Shown here one piece after another: positions 27,901-35,947 of a stretch of 64,000 bases of DNA (the first letter of the stretch is position 1; each line of letters starts with the position of its first letter). The position numbers and the translations under genes are program-made. The stretch is from Halovenus salina (GTDB lineage: Archaea > Halobacteriota > Halobacteria > Halobacteriales > Haloarculaceae), in the NCBI RefSeq assembly GCF_026410925.1, contig NZ_CP112972.1:3224001-3288000 (forward strand), given 5' to 3'. The notes beneath the pieces were generated by a model. The model was not told the DNA's origin and made no database searches. It was given only the letters and a program-made list of their open reading frames with translations.

Positions 27901-28782
27901 ATGAACGTACTCGTGACCGGCGGCACCGGCTTTATCGGTCGTCACCTCTGTGAGCGACTCGCTGACAGCGGACACGAGGTCACAGCCCTCGCACGTGACC
28001 CTGAAGCCAGTCCTCTCCCCGACGTGGTCGAGACGGTACGTGGTGACGTAACCGCCTACGACTCAGTTGTAGATTCCTTCGCGGGGCAGGATGTTGTCTA
28101 CAATCTGGTCGCACTGTCTCCGCTGTTCGAGCCAAAGGGAGGCAACGAGATGCACGAACAGGTCCATCTCGGCGGCACCGAGAACTGTGTCCGTGCCGCT
28201 AGGGAACACGACATCGACCACTTCGTCCAGATGAGCGCACTGGGTGCAGACCCCGACGGCCAGACACACTACATCCGGTCGAAAGGCCGCGCCGAGAATA
28301 TCGTCACGGAGTCCTCCTTCGACTGGACGATTTTCCGTCCCTCGGTCGTCTTCGGCGACGGGGGACAGTTCCTCAGCTTCACGAAGAAGGTGACGCCGCC
28401 GGTCGTCGCGCCGCTTCCGGGTGGCGGACGCACGCGCTTTCAGCCAATCCACGTCGACGATATGGCGACGATGCTCGCCGACACAATCGAGGACGACCGG
28501 CACCGAAACGAGACCTACGAAATCGGCGGCCCAGAGCAGCTGACACTCGCCGACCTGGCCGAACTCGTCCGCGGCGAGTCGGTCACCGTCATCCCGGTGC
28601 CGATGGAGCTCGCTGGCGTCGGCTTGAGCATCGCTGGCGCAATCCCCGGGTTCCCGATGGGCCGCGACCAGTACCGGTCGTTGCAGTTCGACAACACAAC
28701 CGCCGACAACGACATCGACGCCTTCGGATACGACCCGACGGACCTTCTCACAGTCGGCGAATACCTCGGTGTCGAAAACTGA
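27901..28782 (+). CDS. NDUFA9-like NAD(P)-binding atypical SDR protein
   Basis: 293 aa from ATG 27901. The N-terminal nucleotide-binding motif is VTGGTGFIGRHLCERL. The region YIRSKGRAENIV keeps the Y-x3-K pair in shifted form, as in complex I NDUFA9-like and related atypical short-chain dehydrogenases. WTIFRPSVVFGDG and QPIHVDDMA are further family blocks. Haloarchaeal members are of unknown substrate; a role in redox or quinone metabolism is conjecture. An AT-rich element (ttgcttatatttat) about 25-40 bases upstream of the ATG fits a promoter. Confidence 0.82.
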   Translation: MNVLVTGGTGFIGRHLCERLADSGHEVTALARDPEASPLPDVVETVRGDVTAYDSVVDSFAGQDVVYNLVALSPLFEPKGGNEMHEQVHLGGTENCVRAAREHDIDHFVQMSALGADPDGQTHYIRSKGRAENIVTESSFDWTIFRPSVVFGDGGQFLSFTKKVTPPVVAPLPGGGRTRFQPIHVDDMATMLADTIEDDRHRNETYEIGGPEQLTLADLAELVRGESVTVIPVPMELAGVGLSIAGAIPGFPMGRDQYRSLQFDNTTADNDIDAFGYDPTDLLTVGEYLGVEN

Positions 28783-28804
28783 GATAGTACCAACCAGTGA
28801 ACTA

Positions 28805-28848
28805 CCCCTGCCTACTCACTCGCTTTCGCTCGTTCCTTGAGGCAGGGG
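28805..28848 (-). ncRNA. Predicted 3' end of the TnpB guide RNA (omegaRNA/sotRNA) scaffold
   Basis: Bases 28805-28813 (cccctgcct) pair perfectly with 28840-28848 (aggcagggg). On the minus strand this hairpin covers the last codons and stop of tnpB. Halobacterium salinarum makes sense-overlapping RNAs from exactly this part of IS1341-type genes, now understood as TnpB guide RNAs. The guide would be read just beyond the hairpin, about 28781-28800 on the minus strand, beginning ttcactgg. Confidence 0.65.
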
Positions 28849-30110
28849 CTTCCTGGTTCAACGACGCGCTTTGCAGGAACAACCGCAGTTCCCGTAGGGA
28901 GCGCAGTCTCCACAGGCGTTTCTTCGGAGTGACCCACTCCTAGTTGCGAGAGTCCGCGAGAAAGAATGTTCCACGCCGTCGCAAACGCTCCGCGTTTGCT
29001 GCCCGTCAGACGCAGTCTGACGACCGCGTTTGCGTCTCTGTCCGCTTCGAAGCCACACGCCGGACAGGAATGCCCACGCACCCACAGCGGTTTGTCTGTT
29101 TCCACACCACAGTTCGCGCATTCTTTGGTGGTGCCTGCTGGCTCAACTTCCACGAAGTGCGTGCCTTCGCGTTTGCACTTGTATTCGAGCAGATCGGTGA
29201 AGGTGTTCCATGCTGCCGACACTGTGTTGCGGCTGTTGCGCGGCGATTCCAGCATCTCTTTCACGTCCAGGTTTTCGACGGCCACCAACTCGTACTCCCG
29301 AGCGTAGTAGTTCGAGAGCTTGTGCAGGAAGTCACGCCGCTTGCGCTTGATTTGTTGATGACACTCAGCAACACGCTGGCGTTTCTTCTCCCAGTTGTTC
29401 GACCCATGCTCTTTGCGCGAGAGGTTCCGTTGCTCCCGTTCGAGCTTGTCACGTTCTTCCGAGAGATCGAGTGATTCGACCGCCGCCCCATCTGTGTCGT
29501 GGGCGTACTTCAGAATACCCACGTCGATGCCAACCATGTCGTCGTCGTCGATCTCCTCCAGCGACGGTTTGGGCGGTTCTACTTTGTCGTCAACGGCAAA
29601 AGAAGCGTACCACTCTCCAGTGGGCTCTTTTTTGAGCGTGACTTCTTTGACAGTTTCCTCATCTGGAATGTCTCGGTGGCACTCAATGGGAATCTCCGTG
29701 AGTTTCGACAGCGAGAGCACAGTCTGACCGTTCTTCTTGTCGAACTCGAAGCCAGACTGGACGTAGGTGAAACTCCGGAAGTCTGTGGGTGCTTTCCAGT
29801 TGAGACTCCCGACGTTGTAGCCCTTCCCTTTCAGTTCAGACAGTGCCTTGATACTGTCTTCGATCCGCATGACAGCGGCCTGTGCAACTGTCGAGTACAG
29901 GTCGTTCAACTCGTCCCACCAGTCTTTGAGGTCGGTGAGTTGATCGCGGACCTGTCGCACTCGTTGGTTGATTGTTCCTACTGATTCGGGAATTTGTTCA
30001 AACTCAGTTAGCGCGTGGTTGTAGAGTTGCCTACAGGTGTCCCGGTGGTAATCCAACAGCTCACGTTGTTCGGCGGTTGGCTTGAGTCGGAACCTGTAGG
30101 CGTAGTGCAT
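28812..30110 (-). CDS. tnpB: RNA-guided endonuclease TnpB
   Basis: 432 aa. After an N-terminal helical and wedge region (MHYAYRFRLKPTAEQRELLD) the RuvC domain shows its three acidic sites: Asp in MVGIDVGILKYA (about 195), Glu in LVAVENLDV (about 278) and Asp in ADRDANAVVRLRL (about 360). A zinc ribbon (CANC and CPAC) lies between the last two. All catalytic residues are present, so it is probably active. TnpB proteins use a guide RNA made from the 3' end of their own gene; the stop codon here lies inside the terminal hairpin. Confidence 0.93.
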   Translation of the reverse strand: MHYAYRFRLKPTAEQRELLDYHRDTCRQLYNHALTEFEQIPESVGTINQRVRQVRDQLTDLKDWWDELNDLYSTVAQAAVMRIEDSIKALSELKGKGYNVGSLNWKAPTDFRSFTYVQSGFEFDKKNGQTVLSLSKLTEIPIECHRDIPDEETVKEVTLKKEPTGEWYASFAVDDKVEPPKPSLEEIDDDDMVGIDVGILKYAHDTDGAAVESLDLSEERDKLEREQRNLSRKEHGSNNWEKKRQRVAECHQQIKRKRRDFLHKLSNYYAREYELVAVENLDVKEMLESPRNSRNTVSAAWNTFTDLLEYKCKREGTHFVEVEPAGTTKECANCGVETDKPLWVRGHSCPACGFEADRDANAVVRLRLTGSKRGAFATAWNILSRGLSQLGVGHSEETPVETALPTGTAVVPAKRVVEPGSPCLKERAKASE

Positions 30111-30113
30111 TGG

Positions 30114-30254
30114 TTACTCGGTTGGTTCTGATGTTCGGACGACTTTCACGTCTGCACCACGCCAGTCTTTCGGGACCAAGACGTGTGCGCCGTTGCCGGT
30201 AGCTTTCGCCTCGCCCTCAATGACTTCGTGGCCTTCGATTTCGTGTCTATCCAT
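30114..30254 (-). CDS. DUF2080 family transposase-associated protein
   Basis: 46 aa, starting MDRHEIEGHEVIEGEAKATG and ending VVRTSEPTE. Short proteins of this type precede tnpB genes in many archaeal elements (DUF2080). The block GNGAHVLVPKDWRG resembles an AbrB-like swapped-hairpin DNA-binding fold, so it may regulate the element; that is inference. It ends 3 bases before the tnpB start, so the two are surely co-transcribed. A TATA-like tttaaa is 7-12 bases upstream of the start codon and a second AT-rich stretch lies further out. Confidence 0.8.
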   Translation of the reverse strand: MDRHEIEGHEVIEGEAKATGNGAHVLVPKDWRGADVKVVRTSEPTE

Positions 30255-30339
30255 CACTAGTGTTTAAATATTGTTTCAACATAAACGTACCGGTTCGTGG
30301 GCCTGTGGGCCAGCAACAAGCAGGCGTATGAAAGATGAT

Positions 30340-30470
30340 GACGGCGTGGACGAATCGCTCGCGATTCGTTCGCACACCAGAAATCTCCGATTTCTGGGGA
30401 CGCTGTATCCCCTCCCTACTGTGCTACTCGGTCGCTCCGCTCCCTGCGTTGCTCCTTGAGGAAGGGGGCT
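30340..30470 (-). repeat. Solitary second right-end/omegaRNA-like module with two perfect palindromes
   Basis: Bases 30409-30417 (cccctccct) pair with 30459-30467 (aggaagggg). The surroundings (cttgagg next to the right arm, gcttag after it) mirror the tnpB right end at 28805-28855. On its downstream side lie two perfect short palindromes: 30350-30369 (8-bp arms, loop ctcg) and 30377-30397 (9-bp arms, loop tcc). No tnpB reading frame is attached. It is probably a remnant of another IS1341-type element in the same orientation, or a mobile structure related to it. Confidence 0.6.
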
Positions 30471-30487
30471 TAGCGCCTGAAATCAGC

Positions 30488-30497
30488 TAAATATATA
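30488..30497 (+). promoter_or_regulatory. TATA box of the GT87 gene
   Basis: The sequence taaatatata lies 26-35 bases before the ATG at 30523. That spacing predicts a leaderless or nearly leaderless transcript. Confidence 0.55.
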
Positions 30498-30522
30498 CCG
30501 CAGTCGGTCGTCCCCCGCTGTA

Positions 30523-31866
30523 ATGTCGCTGTCACGAGAGCTCTGGAAACGGAGACACGAGCAACCACTGTTCGTCGCCCTCTGTGTCCTGACCGTCGCT
30601 GTCGTCGTGGTCTGGCCGGTCGTTGACGCGCTGCTCGCGCGGTACGATGTCGTCCACGTCGCCGACTACGGATTCAACGATTTCGGCGCGTACTCCGGTG
30701 CGGTCGACAACTGGCTCAGTGGTGACGGGCCAATCTATACCCGTGCCGAGGATGGCGGGTTCCACGGAAGTTATCTCTATCCACCGTACGCGCTGCCGCT
30801 GTTCTATCCGTTCGCCAAGCTCGGATTCGAGGCCGGGCCGGTGTTGTTCGGTGTCTTCTCGCTGTTTCTGCTGTATGTTGGTGTCGAAGCTGTCGTCGAA
30901 GAGCTCGGATACGGACTCACTGTCCCCGAACGTGTCGTGCTCCTGTTTGGCCTGTTTGGCTTCCATCCGGCGCTCTGGGACTTCAAATGGGGGCAAGTGT
31001 CGACGCTGCTTGCGGCGTTTCTGTGTTTTGCCTTCTATACACACGAACGCGGACAGCGCGGCCACGCCGGGAGCGCGTACCTGAGTGGACTGTTTACGGC
31101 TCTGGCAGGCGGTGTCAAGCTGTTCTATGCGACTGCTGGGGCCCACATGCTCCGGAACAGCCGTCGCTTTGTGGGTGGCGTCCTGACAGGAGTCGGATTG
31201 CTCGCTTCCTCGGTTGTCGTCTTTGGACTCGATACCCACGAGCTGTATCTGGAGGTGCTGACCTGGGGAAAAGGGTGGGGGACAGACCAATTACCTCCCG
31301 CAGAGTGGCAGACAGCCTACTATCGGCCGCTGTATCTCGTCGACCAGACCGTCGACGGTATTGGACTCTCGCTGCCGAATCAGTGGATACCGCTCGCCAT
31401 TGCGGGCGGCGTTCTCGGCGTCATCGGGCTGACGCTCCGCCACCGCCACAACCCTGGTGCCTCTGTCCTCACGTTTGCGCTTGGGGTCGCCGTGATACCG
31501 CTGTTTGCGCCACGGGCGTACACACACGACCTCGTCGTGTTACTCTTACCCGCGATTTTACTGCTGTCGGGCGAACTCGACCGCGCGGATGGCCTCCCGT
31601 GGATTCCAGTCCTCGCAGTGTTGTTGGTTCACTTCCAGACCTACGGCACCCGTGCGGCGATTCATCTGTCCGATAGCTCGCAGGCGGTGATGCTCCAGCC
31701 GGGAGTGTATGGGACCTTCCTGCTGGTCGGCCTGGCAGCAGGTCGGCTCTACGGGCTGGACCAGAGCGCGCCGAGCAACGACACCGAAGACGGACAGCCC
31801 GAAACGGGTGACGCTGAGGGTGACACTACCGAGATGGCGGATTCTGCCGAGGAAGGCGACGAGTGA
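30523..31866 (+). CDS. GT87-type (DUF2029) membrane glycosyltransferase
   Basis: 447 aa with about ten membrane helices and a strongly acidic C-terminal tail of about 45 residues. The N-terminal outside loop after helix 1 carries DFGAYSGAVDNWLSGDGPIY and the block LYPPYALPLFYPFAKLG. The D-x-x-x-Y and YPP patterns are those of polyprenol-phosphate-mannose-dependent GT-C enzymes of family GT87. It would add a sugar to a glycolipid or S-layer glycan on the outer face of the membrane. It stands alone between the IS1341-type region and cetZ. Confidence 0.8.
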   Translation: MSLSRELWKRRHEQPLFVALCVLTVAVVVVWPVVDALLARYDVVHVADYGFNDFGAYSGAVDNWLSGDGPIYTRAEDGGFHGSYLYPPYALPLFYPFAKLGFEAGPVLFGVFSLFLLYVGVEAVVEELGYGLTVPERVVLLFGLFGFHPALWDFKWGQVSTLLAAFLCFAFYTHERGQRGHAGSAYLSGLFTALAGGVKLFYATAGAHMLRNSRRFVGGVLTGVGLLASSVVVFGLDTHELYLEVLTWGKGWGTDQLPPAEWQTAYYRPLYLVDQTVDGIGLSLPNQWIPLAIAGGVLGVIGLTLRHRHNPGASVLTFALGVAVIPLFAPRAYTHDLVVLLLPAILLLSGELDRADGLPWIPVLAVLLVHFQTYGTRAAIHLSDSSQAVMLQPGVYGTFLLVGLAAGRLYGLDQSAPSNDTEDGQPETGDAEGDTTEMADSAEEGDE

Positions 31867-31997
31867 TACCACTCTTGGCGACATCACCGGAACCCGGACA
31901 ACCCTGACGCGAGCTTTCCGCTCTGTGATACAAGAGGCGACGATAGATGGGCAAAACACTTATTGGCGCGTTGGTACAGAATCTTTTAAAGAGAACT

Positions 31998-33170
31998 ATG
32001 AAATTGGCGATGATCGGTTTCGGACAGGCGGGCGGGAAAATTGTCGACAAGTTCCTGGAGTACGATGCCCGTACTGGAAGCGGCATCGTCCAGTCTGCAG
32101 TCGCCGTAAACACGGCGGAGGCGGACCTCATGGGCCTCGAAAACATTCCCAAGAGTAATAGAGTCCTCATTGGCAGAGCACGAGTCAAGGGTCACGGTGT
32201 CGGTGCTGACAACGAACTCGGCGCAGAGATTGCCGAGGAGGACATTGGCGAGATACAGGGCGCTATAGATAGTATTCCGGTCCACGAGATCGACGCCTTC
32301 CTTGTTGTCGCTGGTCTGGGTGGCGGCACTGGGTCGGGTGGTTCGCCGGTGTTAGCGAAACACCTCAAACGCATCTACACCGAACCGGTGTACGGACTCG
32401 GTATCCTCCCCGGGGGAGACGAGGGTGGTATCTATACGCTCAACGCCGCCCGGTCGTTCCAGACGTTCGTCCGGGAGGTAGACAATCTCCTGGTGTTCGA
32501 CAACGACGCTTGGCGAAAGACCGGGGAGTCGGTTGAGGGCGGCTACGAGGAGATTAACGACGAAATCGTCCGCCGATTCGGCGTACTCTTTGGCGCGGGC
32601 GAGATATCGGCTGACGACGATGTTGCAGAGAGCGTCGTCGACTCTTCGGAAATCATCAATACGCTCGAAGGCGGCGGTGTTTCGACCGTCGGCTACGACG
32701 CCGAAGCGGTCGAAGAGTACGATTCGGGCGGTCTCCTCTCGCGGTTCAAAGGCGGCAACAAAGACGATATGGAGACGACAAACACGACCAACCGTATCAA
32801 CTCTATCGTACGCAAGGCCGCACTTGGTCGGCTCACGCTGCCCTGTGAGATTGAAGGAACCGAGCGCGCGCTGCTGGTCGTCTCCGGGCCGCCGGAACAC
32901 CTCAACCGGAAAGGAATTGAGAAGGGTCGAGGGTGGCTCGAAGACGAGACTGGCAGCATGGAAGTTCGTGGCGGTGACTATCCGCTCGATGAACCGAGCG
33001 TCGCAGCTGCCGTTTTGCTGTCTGGTGTCCACGACGTCCCCCGCATCAAAGAGCTCCAGCAGGTGGCCATCGAGGCCCAGGAGAACATCGATGAGATACA
33101 ACAAGAGAGCGAAGAAAATTTAGAGGCCCTCGTCGAAGATGACGAAGATGAGTTGGATCCGCTCTTCTAA
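31998..33170 (+). CDS. cetZ: Tubulin-superfamily cytoskeletal protein CetZ
   Basis: 390 aa from ATG 31998. It opens KLAMIGFGQAGGKIVDKFLE and carries the tubulin signature GLGGGTGSGGSP (about residue 107), with later GTPase-domain blocks typical of CetZ rather than FtsZ. The long acidic C-terminal tail (EDDEDELDPLF) is also typical. CetZ proteins control cell shape and motility in Haloferax. The closing 32 bases overlap the start of the next gene. The frame is open 17 codons upstream, but the chosen Met gives the usual N-terminus. Confidence 0.93.
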   Translation: MKLAMIGFGQAGGKIVDKFLEYDARTGSGIVQSAVAVNTAEADLMGLENIPKSNRVLIGRARVKGHGVGADNELGAEIAEEDIGEIQGAIDSIPVHEIDAFLVVAGLGGGTGSGGSPVLAKHLKRIYTEPVYGLGILPGGDEGGIYTLNAARSFQTFVREVDNLLVFDNDAWRKTGESVEGGYEEINDEIVRRFGVLFGAGEISADDDVAESVVDSSEIINTLEGGGVSTVGYDAEAVEEYDSGGLLSRFKGGNKDDMETTNTTNRINSIVRKAALGRLTLPCEIEGTERALLVVSGPPEHLNRKGIEKGRGWLEDETGSMEVRGGDYPLDEPSVAAAVLLSGVHDVPRIKELQQVAIEAQENIDEIQQESEENLEALVEDDEDELDPLF

Positions 33171-33876
33171 GGCGGTTGCAGCAGTGGTATTGCTCGTCGT
33201 CGCGCTCGGCGCGGTCGGAACAGCCGCGGCGGTGTCGTTCTCGGCAGACGACCCCGAGGCGGCAGAGGTTGGCGAGACTGTCAGCTTCCAGGTCGAGATG
33301 ACCGATGTGTTCGAAGACCAGCCCAACGAATGGACTGTCGGCGCGAACACCGACTTGGAGGACGCTGATTGGCAGATAATCGCCACCGATGTCTCTGGCG
33401 AGGAGGTCTCCCGGTCCGATTCGAGCGAACTGCAGGTGAGCAGTGAAGACGGCGTCAATGCCGTGACTGTCGAGGTTGAAGGTACGGTCCCCGACATCTC
33501 GTCGTACAGCTACGAGAACAGGGAAAACGAGGAGTATCAGGTCCTCGAGATCGAACAGGCAGACGGCCCGTCACTCGAAGAGTGGCGTGCACACCGTTAC
33601 ACTGCAGAGAGCCAGGAGGCCCGGAACACCATCGACGAGGCGAGTGAGGCCGTTGACTCACAGAGTACTCTCGACAACGCGATCAGCGCATACAACTCCG
33701 AGAACTTCGAGAACGCAATCGACCTGGCTGAGCAGGCACAGAACGACGCGGAAGGCGAACAGCAGCTCCAGCAGTACCTCCTGTTCGGCGGCGCGGCGCT
33801 CGTCGTGCTCCTAGTTGCTGGCGGTGGCTACTACTTCTACCAGCAGCGCCAGCAGGACAATAGTAAGCTCCGGTAG
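33139..33876 (+). CDS. CetZ-linked secreted or membrane protein with C-terminal anchor
   Basis: 245 aa. An N-terminal hydrophobic segment (VAAVVLLVVALGAVGTAAAV) acts as signal or anchor. An acidic domain of beta character follows (about 32-125). Then comes a helical stretch rich in Glu, Ala and Asn (about 150-212, TIDEASEAVDSQSTLDNAI) like a short coiled coil, and a C-terminal membrane helix (LLFGGAALVVLLVAGGGYYF) ends in a basic QRQQDNSKLR. The large part would sit outside the cell. No known family is recognised. It starts inside the cetZ coding sequence, so it is co-expressed with cetZ; a second Met at 33148 is an alternative start. Confidence 0.7.
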   Translation: MTKMSWIRSSKAVAAVVLLVVALGAVGTAAAVSFSADDPEAAEVGETVSFQVEMTDVFEDQPNEWTVGANTDLEDADWQIIATDVSGEEVSRSDSSELQVSSEDGVNAVTVEVEGTVPDISSYSYENRENEEYQVLEIEQADGPSLEEWRAHRYTAESQEARNTIDEASEAVDSQSTLDNAISAYNSENFENAIDLAEQAQNDAEGEQQLQQYLLFGGAALVVLLVAGGGYYFYQQRQQDNSKLR

Positions 33877-33879
33877 TGG

Positions 33880-34503
33880 ATGCAGGCTCTTGTTCCGTTC
33901 GACGCACGACATCCGAAATCACGTCTCTCGGACGTTCTTGACGATGACGAGAGACAGGGGTTTGCCCGTGCCATGCTCGCAGATGTCCTCGACGCACTCG
34001 ACCAGGCCGGCCATTCTGCGACGGTGCTGTCGACGGCACCAGTCGAGTGCGACGCTCCGGTGGTTGTCGACGACCGACCGCTCACGACGGCGGTCAACGA
34101 CGCACTCGACGACCGACCGCTGCCTGTCAGCATCGTGATGGCCGACCTGGCGCTGGTGACGCCAGATGCACTAGATTCGCTGTTTGAAACGGCGGGCGAT
34201 GTTGTGCTCGCCCCAGGTCTGGGTGGCGGAACGAACGCACTCGCCGTCAGACATCACGAGTTCCAGGTCGATTATCACGGGACATCGGTCCACGACCACC
34301 GGGAGAACGCGAAGGCAGTCGATGCAGACCTCGGTGTGGTGGATTCGTACCGCTTAGGAATCGACATCGATGACCCGATGGACCTCATCGAGGTATTACT
34401 TCACAACAACCGCCGGGCAAGAGCATGGCTCGTTGACGCAGGATTCCGGGCCGAGGCCCACGACGGCCGGGCAACGGTAACGCGACCCGACGGCAAGGGG
34501 TAA
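33880..34503 (+). CDS. cofC: 2-phospho-L-lactate guanylyltransferase CofC
   Basis: 207 aa nucleotidyltransferase. It activates 2-phospholactate (or phosphoenolpyruvate) with GTP in coenzyme F420 synthesis. The start MQALVPFDARHPKSRLSDVL replaces the usual P-x-K-P-x2-x-K-x-R-L run. Conserved Asp residues in SIVMADLALVTPD and GIDIDDPMDL bind metal and sugar. It begins three bases after the CetZ-linked gene ends. The F420 genes cofG and cofH follow after 250 non-coding bases. Confidence 0.9.
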   Translation: MQALVPFDARHPKSRLSDVLDDDERQGFARAMLADVLDALDQAGHSATVLSTAPVECDAPVVVDDRPLTTAVNDALDDRPLPVSIVMADLALVTPDALDSLFETAGDVVLAPGLGGGTNALAVRHHEFQVDYHGTSVHDHRENAKAVDADLGVVDSYRLGIDIDDPMDLIEVLLHNNRRARAWLVDAGFRAEAHDGRATVTRPDGKG

Positions 34504-34548
34504 CAGAAACTGAGTCGGCCAGTGTCTGCTCGAAGACAGGTCGACAAG

Positions 34549-34700
34549 GATTTTTATGCTGGAACGTTGTACGTTTGTACGCACGGGCCGACCCGTGCGA
34601 CTGGGTACGTGACTCGCGCCGCGCACCCGCTACTGTGCCAACTCCACCGCTCTTGGTACGGAAGCCGGCCCTGACCCATGGCTGGCTTCCCCGTTTTGAC
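34549..34700 (+). ncRNA. Candidate structured RNA between cofC and cofG
   Basis: A TATA-like gatttttatg (34549-34558) is followed about 22 bases on by a perfect hairpin (34580-34597, gcacggg and cccgtgc around a 4-base loop). A second one lies at 34660-34690, with an 11-bp stem of ggaagccggcc and ggctggcttcc that has one wobble pair and a 9-base loop. A short T-run (ccgtttt) comes right after it. No reading frame of coding character covers the stretch. It could be a small RNA, a cofG leader or a relic of an IS200/IS605 end. Confidence 0.4.
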
Positions 34701-34753
34701 ATCCTGGAGAGACATCTGAACGCTTTTGACCGCCCGTATCCTCCTTTGTCACA

Positions 34754-35941
34754 GTGACCAGTCCGGACAGCAACGCGACGGGAGCAATCCTCCAGGTCGA
34801 CGGCGGCGACCAGCTCGTCATCGAGGGCGAGGCAATCGAGCGAGTGCTGGCCGTCGAACCGGCCGATGTCGAACCGGCCGACCACCTCTCGTTTGCCCGG
34901 AACGTCTTCATCCCGCTGACGACGGCGTGTCGGTACACCTGTACCTACTGTACGTACTTCGACCCGCCGGGGGAGGCAACACTCCTTACCCCGGCGGAGG
35001 TTCGCGATATCGTCGCCACGGGAGCTGAGGCCGGCTGTACGGAGGCACTCTTTACGTTCGGCGACGACCCGGATGACCGGTATACCGGGATATACGACCA
35101 ACTCGAATCACTGGGGCACGATTCGATACACAGCTATCTCCGCGAGGCGTGTGACATCGCGCTGGAGGAAGGGCTTCTTCCGCATGCCAATCCCGGCGAC
35201 CAGACCCGCGAGCAGATGGCTGCTGTCGCCGACGTGAACGCGAGTATGGGCGTCATGCTGGAGACGACCGCAGACGTTGGCGTCCACAGCGGTCTGCGGG
35301 CCAAATCGCCGGCACAGCGCCTCGGAACCCTTCGAACGGCCGGCGAACTCGGTGTCCCGTTCACCACTGGCATCCTGGTCGGCATTGGCGAGACCTGGCG
35401 TGATAGGGCCATCAGCCTGCTCGCAATCGCGGCGCTTCACGAGGAGTACGACCACATCCAGGAGGTCATCGTCCAGCCGGTCGCCGAGAACGACCGCTGG
35501 CAGGGCGGGTCTCCGGAGACAGCGACGCTCCGGCGGACTGTCGCGATGGCGCGGGCCACTCTCCCCCCGGAGGTCTCGTTGCAGGTCCCGCCGAACCTCG
35601 CGCCGGCCGAAGCGGTCGTCGACTGCGGTATCGACGACCTGGGTGGTGTCTCTCCGGTGACAGACGACCATATCAACCCCGACTACGCGTGGCCGGCACT
35701 CGACGAACTCGAACAGATTGCGGATGCGGCGGGCGTCCCACTTCAGGAGCGACTCCCTGTCTACGACCGGTACCTCCCTGACGACCTCAGTACCGGGGCA
35801 CAGAGTGACGAGCAATCAGAGACGACACGGTCCGAGTGGCTGTCGCCACGCATCAAGGAGGCACTGGCTGCGGAGACGCCAGCAGGCCGGCGTTATCGCG
35901 GCGTTCTCGACGAAGAACCAGTCCACGCCCCACAGCCGTAA
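34754..35941 (+). CDS. cofG: 7,8-didemethyl-8-hydroxy-5-deazariboflavin synthase subunit CofG
   Basis: 395 aa with a GTG start. This radical-SAM enzyme has its cluster motif C-x3-C-x2-C in ACRYTCTYCTY (about residues 57-65). With CofH it builds the deazaflavin ring (Fo) of F420 from tyrosine and the flavin precursor. Other blocks are FTFGDDPDD, NPGDQTREQM and QEVIVQPVAENDRW. It is convergent with cofH, whose stop lies 6 bases away. Confidence 0.94.
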   Translation: MTSPDSNATGAILQVDGGDQLVIEGEAIERVLAVEPADVEPADHLSFARNVFIPLTTACRYTCTYCTYFDPPGEATLLTPAEVRDIVATGAEAGCTEALFTFGDDPDDRYTGIYDQLESLGHDSIHSYLREACDIALEEGLLPHANPGDQTREQMAAVADVNASMGVMLETTADVGVHSGLRAKSPAQRLGTLRTAGELGVPFTTGILVGIGETWRDRAISLLAIAALHEEYDHIQEVIVQPVAENDRWQGGSPETATLRRTVAMARATLPPEVSLQVPPNLAPAEAVVDCGIDDLGGVSPVTDDHINPDYAWPALDELEQIADAAGVPLQERLPVYDRYLPDDLSTGAQSDEQSETTRSEWLSPRIKEALAAETPAGRRYRGVLDEEPVHAPQP

Positions 35942-35947
35942 CCGCTA

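Larger units (their letters stand above)
28801..30300 (-). mobile_element. IS1341-type (IS200/IS605 superfamily) element with TnpB and no TnpA
   Basis: The element consists of tnpB (28812-30110), the small DUF2080 gene just upstream of it, and a hairpin at the tnpB 3' end that matches the usual right end. There is no tnpA, so it needs a TnpA supplied in trans. The right boundary is placed just after the hairpin (28801). The left boundary is uncertain and is set near 30300, beyond the promoter of the DUF2080 gene. A second right-end-like structure at 30409-30467 complicates the left side. Confidence 0.75.
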
